DNA from: Methylocystaceae bacterium
GTDB lineage: Bacteria; Pseudomonadota; Alphaproteobacteria; Rhizobiales; Beijerinckiaceae
Length of the DNA stretch: 7,531 nt
Assembly (NCBI GenBank): GCA_003105285.1
Contig: PQAN01000339.1
Location: forward strand, 1,623-9,153
Reading direction: 5' to 3'
Shown here: piece after piece, positions 5,607 through 7,531 of the stretch
Layout of the letters: every line of letters begins with the position of its first letter
How positions within the stretch are numbered: position 1 is the stretch's first letter
Notes under the pieces: generated by a model
Database searches by the model: none
Told to the model about the DNA's origin: nothing
What the model saw: the letters and a program-made list of their open reading frames with translations, nothing else
Program-made: the position numbers and the translations under genes

Positions 5607-6902
5607 TCAATCCTGGAATGGGTTATGAACGAGAATCGTGTCGTCCCGCTCCGGGCTGGTGGAGAGCAGCGCGACCGGCGCCTCGATCAATTCCTCGATA
5701 CGGCGCACATATTTGATCGCCTGAGCGGGAAGATCGGCCCAGGACCGCGCGCCGCCGGTCGTTCCCTTCCAGCCCTCGATCGTCTCATAGACGGGAACGA
5801 CGCGCGCCTGCGCGGCCTGCGAGGCCGGCAGCCGCTCGATGCGGCGGTCGTCCAGCATATAATGCGTGCAGACCTTGATCTCGTCCAAGCCGTCGAGAAT
5901 ATCGAGCTTCGTCAGCGCGATGCCGTCTATGCCGGAGGTCTTGACGGCCTGGCGCGCGAGCACGGCGTCGAACCAGCCGCAGCGCCTGCGGCGGCCGGTG
6001 TTGGTGCCGAACTCGCGGCCGCGGTCGCCGAGCAATTGGCCGATCCCGTCGTGCAGCTCGGTCGGGAACGGACCGCCGCCGACGCGCGTCGTATAGGCCT
6101 TGGCGATGCCGAGAACATAGCCGATCGAGCCCGGCCCGAGGCCGGAGCCGCTCGCCGCCGCGGCGGAAACCGTGTTGGAGGAGGTGACGTAAGGATAGGT
6201 GCCGTGATCGACGTCGAGCAGCACGCCCTGCGCGCCCTCGAACAGGATGCGCTTGCCGGCGCGCCGCTCGTCGTCGAGCAGGTCCCAGACGGCGTCCATG
6301 AACGGCAGAACCTGCGGCGCCACGGCGAGCAGTTCGTCGCGCACCGACTGCGCCTCGATCTCGCGCAGGCCGAGGCCGCGCCGCAACGGATTATGATGGG
6401 CGAGCAGCCTCGTGATCTTGTCGTCGAGCGTATCGGGCTCGGCGAGGTCCATCAGCCGAATCGACCTGCGCCCGACCTTGTCCTCGTAAGCGGGGCCGAT
6501 GCCGCGCTTCGTCGTGCCGATCTTCACGCCATTACCGGCGAACTCCTCCCGATAGGCGTCGAGCTCGCGGTGCAGCGACAGGATCAGCGGCGCGTTTTCG
6601 GCGATCTTGAAATTGAGCGGCGTGATCTCGACGCCCTGATCGCGCAATTTGGCGATCTCCTCGACGAGGAAATGCGGGTCGACGACGACGCCGTTGCCGA
6701 TGACCGACAGCTTGCCCGGCCGCACGATGCCGGACGGCAGCAAGGCGAGCTTGTAGGTCTCGCCGTTGATGACCAGCGTATGGCCGGCATTGTGGCCGCC
6801 CTGGAAACGGACCACCACATCGGCCTCGAGCGAGAGCCAGTCGACGATCTTGCCCTTGCCTTCGTCGCCCCATTGGGCGCCGACCACGACCACATTCGCC
6901 AT
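5607..6902 (-). CDS. purA: Adenylosuccinate synthetase
   Basis: PurA joins IMP and aspartate using GTP to give adenylosuccinate, the committed step towards AMP in the cytoplasm. The protein has 431 residues, the normal bacterial length. Visible motifs are the GTP-binding loop QWGDEGKGK (10-18, with catalytic D14), GGHNAGHT (35-42, with H42), the IMP-site segment GTTKRGIGPAYEDK (129-142) with R145, FEGAQGVLLDVDHGTYPYVTSS (221-242), TRVGGGPFPTEL (272-283), NTGRRRRCGWFD (301-312) and the guanine-binding TKLDILDG (331-338). The ATG at 6902 gives the standard MANVVVVGAQWGDEGKGK start. The in-frame TTG at 6935 would add 11 basic residues not seen in the family. The leader contains a terminator-like hairpin (6934-6963). 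The gene is followed after 31 nt by a membrane protein gene in the same direction. Confidence 0.98.
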   Translation of the reverse strand: MANVVVVGAQWGDEGKGKIVDWLSLEADVVVRFQGGHNAGHTLVINGETYKLALLPSGIVRPGKLSVIGNGVVVDPHFLVEEIAKLRDQGVEITPLNFKIAENAPLILSLHRELDAYREEFAGNGVKIGTTKRGIGPAYEDKVGRRSIRLMDLAEPDTLDDKITRLLAHHNPLRRGLGLREIEAQSVRDELLAVAPQVLPFMDAVWDLLDDERRAGKRILFEGAQGVLLDVDHGTYPYVTSSNTVSAAAASGSGLGPGSIGYVLGIAKAYTTRVGGGPFPTELHDGIGQLLGDRGREFGTNTGRRRRCGWFDAVLARQAVKTSGIDGIALTKLDILDGLDEIKVCTHYMLDDRRIERLPASQAAQARVVPVYETIEGWKGTTGGARSWADLPAQAIKYVRRIEELIEAPVALLSTSPERDDTILVHNPFQD

Positions 6903-6928
6903 GGCGCTTTTGTCTTTTCTCTTTCGCG

Positions 6929-6963
6929 AAAACAAAAAGCCCCGGCGGTGTAACGCCGGGGCT
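6929..6963 (-). terminator. Intrinsic terminator between rlmH and purA, or purA leader attenuator
   Basis: AGCCCCGGCG (6938-6947 on the + strand) pairs with CGCCGGGGCT (6954-6963), a perfect 10-bp stem with a 6-nt loop. Read on the - strand it is followed by TTTTTGTTTT, so it works as an intrinsic terminator in the direction of rlmH and purA. It ends only about 30 nt before the purA start codon. That leaves little room for a promoter in between, so the hairpin may lie in the purA leader. Confidence 0.85.
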
Positions 6964-7039
6964 CGTTACCGAATTGCTTTAGCGCAAACGGGCTTGCGGG
7001 TAAAGCGCGAGAAACGGCTCGCATTCGGCCAGAGCGAGA
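6964..7039. other. rlmH-purA spacer
   Basis: This spacer lies between the rlmH repeat hairpin and the terminator. On the - strand TTTACC (7003-6998), a 17-nt spacer and TAAAGC (6980-6975) could be a weak purA promoter. If so, the terminator-like hairpin would be transcribed as part of the purA leader. The -10 match is poor. The right part (7015-7030) is the extended repeat arm shared with 75-90. Confidence 0.25.
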
Positions 7040-7057
7040 GCGAGCCCGAAGGCTCGC
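7040..7057 (-). repeat. Palindromic repeat hairpin, copy 3, at the rlmH stop codon
   Basis: On the - strand this reads GCGAGCC-TTCG-GGCTCGC, identical to copy 2 in reverse orientation. The first base of the stem is the last base of the rlmH TAG stop codon. Transcribed in the rlmH direction it gives a UUCG-capped hairpin. There is no T-run, so it is more likely an mRNA 3'-end element or a mobile palindromic repeat than a terminator. The intrinsic terminator follows about 75 nt later. Confidence 0.7.
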
Positions 7058-7531
7058 TATCCGCGATGATAGGGATGGCCGGAGATGATCGTCATGGCGC
7101 GATAGATCTGCTCGGCCGCGAGAATGCGCACGAGCTGATGAGGGAGCGTCATCGCGCCGAAGGAGAAGACCGCGCCCGCGCGCTGTCGCACCGAAGGCGC
7201 GAGTCCCTCGGCGCCGCCGATGACGAACCACAGTGATTTCGTTCCTCTGTCGCGCTCGCTCGCGACGAGGCCGGCGAATTCCGCGCTCGTCGCGGCCTTG
7301 CCGCGCTCGTCGAAAACAATCTGGTCCGCGCCAGCGGGCAGCGCCGCGAGAATCGCCTCGCCCTCCTGCGCCATACGCTCGGCGGGGTTGCGCGCCTTGC
7401 TTTCGTCGATCTCCTTGAGATCGAGGCCCGCGAGGCCGAGATTTCGCATCGCCTCGATGCGCGAGGCGTAGCGCGCGTAGAGCTCGCGCTCCGGGCCGGC
7501 CTTCAGCCGCCCGACACAAAGAAGTCCGAGG
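7057..7531 (-). CDS. rlmH: 23S rRNA (pseudouridine1915-N3)-methyltransferase, cut by the right edge
   Basis: RlmH methylates N3 of pseudouridine 1915 in helix 69 of 23S rRNA in the assembled 70S ribosome, using S-adenosylmethionine. The visible part is 157 residues; the family has about 155-160, so only the start codon and perhaps one or two more residues lie outside. The visible N-terminus reads LGLLCVGRLKAGPERELYARYASRIEA, which matches the usual start of the family and shows that an internal ATG at 7449 is not the real start. The SPOUT trefoil-knot signature is present: SLWFVIGGAEGL (visible residues 99-110), LPHQLVRILAAEQIYRA (129-145) and the C-terminal ISGHPYHRG (149-157). A palindromic repeat begins at its stop codon and a terminator follows at 6929-6963. 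In relatives rsfS usually precedes rlmH, which would be off the right edge here. Confidence 0.96.
   Translation of the reverse strand, partial: LGLLCVGRLKAGPERELYARYASRIEAMRNLGLAGLDLKEIDESKARNPAERMAQEGEAILAALPAGADQIVFDERGKAATSAEFAGLVASERDRGTKSLWFVIGGAEGLAPSVRQRAGAVFSFGAMTLPHQLVRILAAEQIYRAMTIISGHPYHRG

Noticed and set aside
4226..5716. 496-codon + strand open frame opposite the membrane protein gene
   Set aside because: It is antisense to a gene with a clear start, membrane helix and purA linkage; the translation is Arg/Gly-rich low complexity typical of a high-GC shadow frame.
6903..6935. Upstream TTG start for purA
   Set aside because: It would add a basic 11-residue peptide absent from PurA proteins; the ATG at 6902 gives the family-typical start.
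5625..6953. 442-codon + strand open frame opposite purA
   Set aside because: It mirrors purA almost exactly. PurA has all its motifs, and the + frame has no recognisable domain.
6929..6963. Purine riboswitch in front of purA
   Set aside because: Only a simple hairpin with a U-tract is visible; I could not see the three-way junction or conserved core of a purine aptamer.
7057..7449. rlmH starting at the internal ATG at 7449
   Set aside because: The frame continues upstream with residues that match the RlmH N-terminus, so the gene is cut by the window edge instead.
6584..7519. 311-codon - strand open frame across rlmH and purA
   Set aside because: It overlaps both genes in another frame and crosses the terminator between them; the product is Arg/Ser/Ala-rich.

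Overview
The window is a GC-rich stretch of ordinary chromosome from an alphaproteobacterium. The PurA, ProB and RlmH sequences, a DUF2076 protein and a purA-linked membrane protein of a type I recall from Rhizobiales together suggest the Hyphomicrobiales (Rhizobiales). A methanotroph-like member such as Methylosinus or Methylocystis is a guess from overall feel, not shown by any marker here.

Layout from left to right. Positions 1-412 hold no gene I can support. This stretch has two small palindromic repeat hairpins, a 14-nt tandem repeat and a possible promoter. On the + strand follow a short two-helix membrane protein (413-727, TTG start with a perfect AGGAGG) with its own intrinsic terminator, then proB, glutamate 5-kinase (920-2044). 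Next is a DUF2076-type Gly/Pro/Gln-rich protein (2147-2908), closed by a very strong terminator. The last + strand gene is a compact RecD/Dda-like SF1 helicase (3130-4221). Genes on the right are on the - strand and converge on the helicase. In transcription order they are rlmH (cut by the right edge), a terminator-like hairpin, purA (6902-5607) and a single-pass membrane protein of unknown function (5575-4292) only 31 nt behind purA.

How the genes relate: proB (first step of proline synthesis), purA (first committed step to AMP) and rlmH (23S rRNA methylation) are housekeeping genes with intact key motifs. proB and rlmH often sit in one co-directional cluster in Alphaproteobacteria (obgE-proB-proA-nadD-rsfS-rlmH). 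Here they lie about 5 kb apart on opposite strands, which suggests a local rearrangement. Copies of the same palindromic repeat lie near both ends of the window.

I found no defence system, CRISPR array, insertion sequence, prophage, tRNA or rRNA. The points most worth a second look are the terminator-like hairpin in the purA leader, the repeat family with UUCG-type loops, and the three genes of unknown role (small membrane protein, DUF2076 protein, purA-linked membrane protein).
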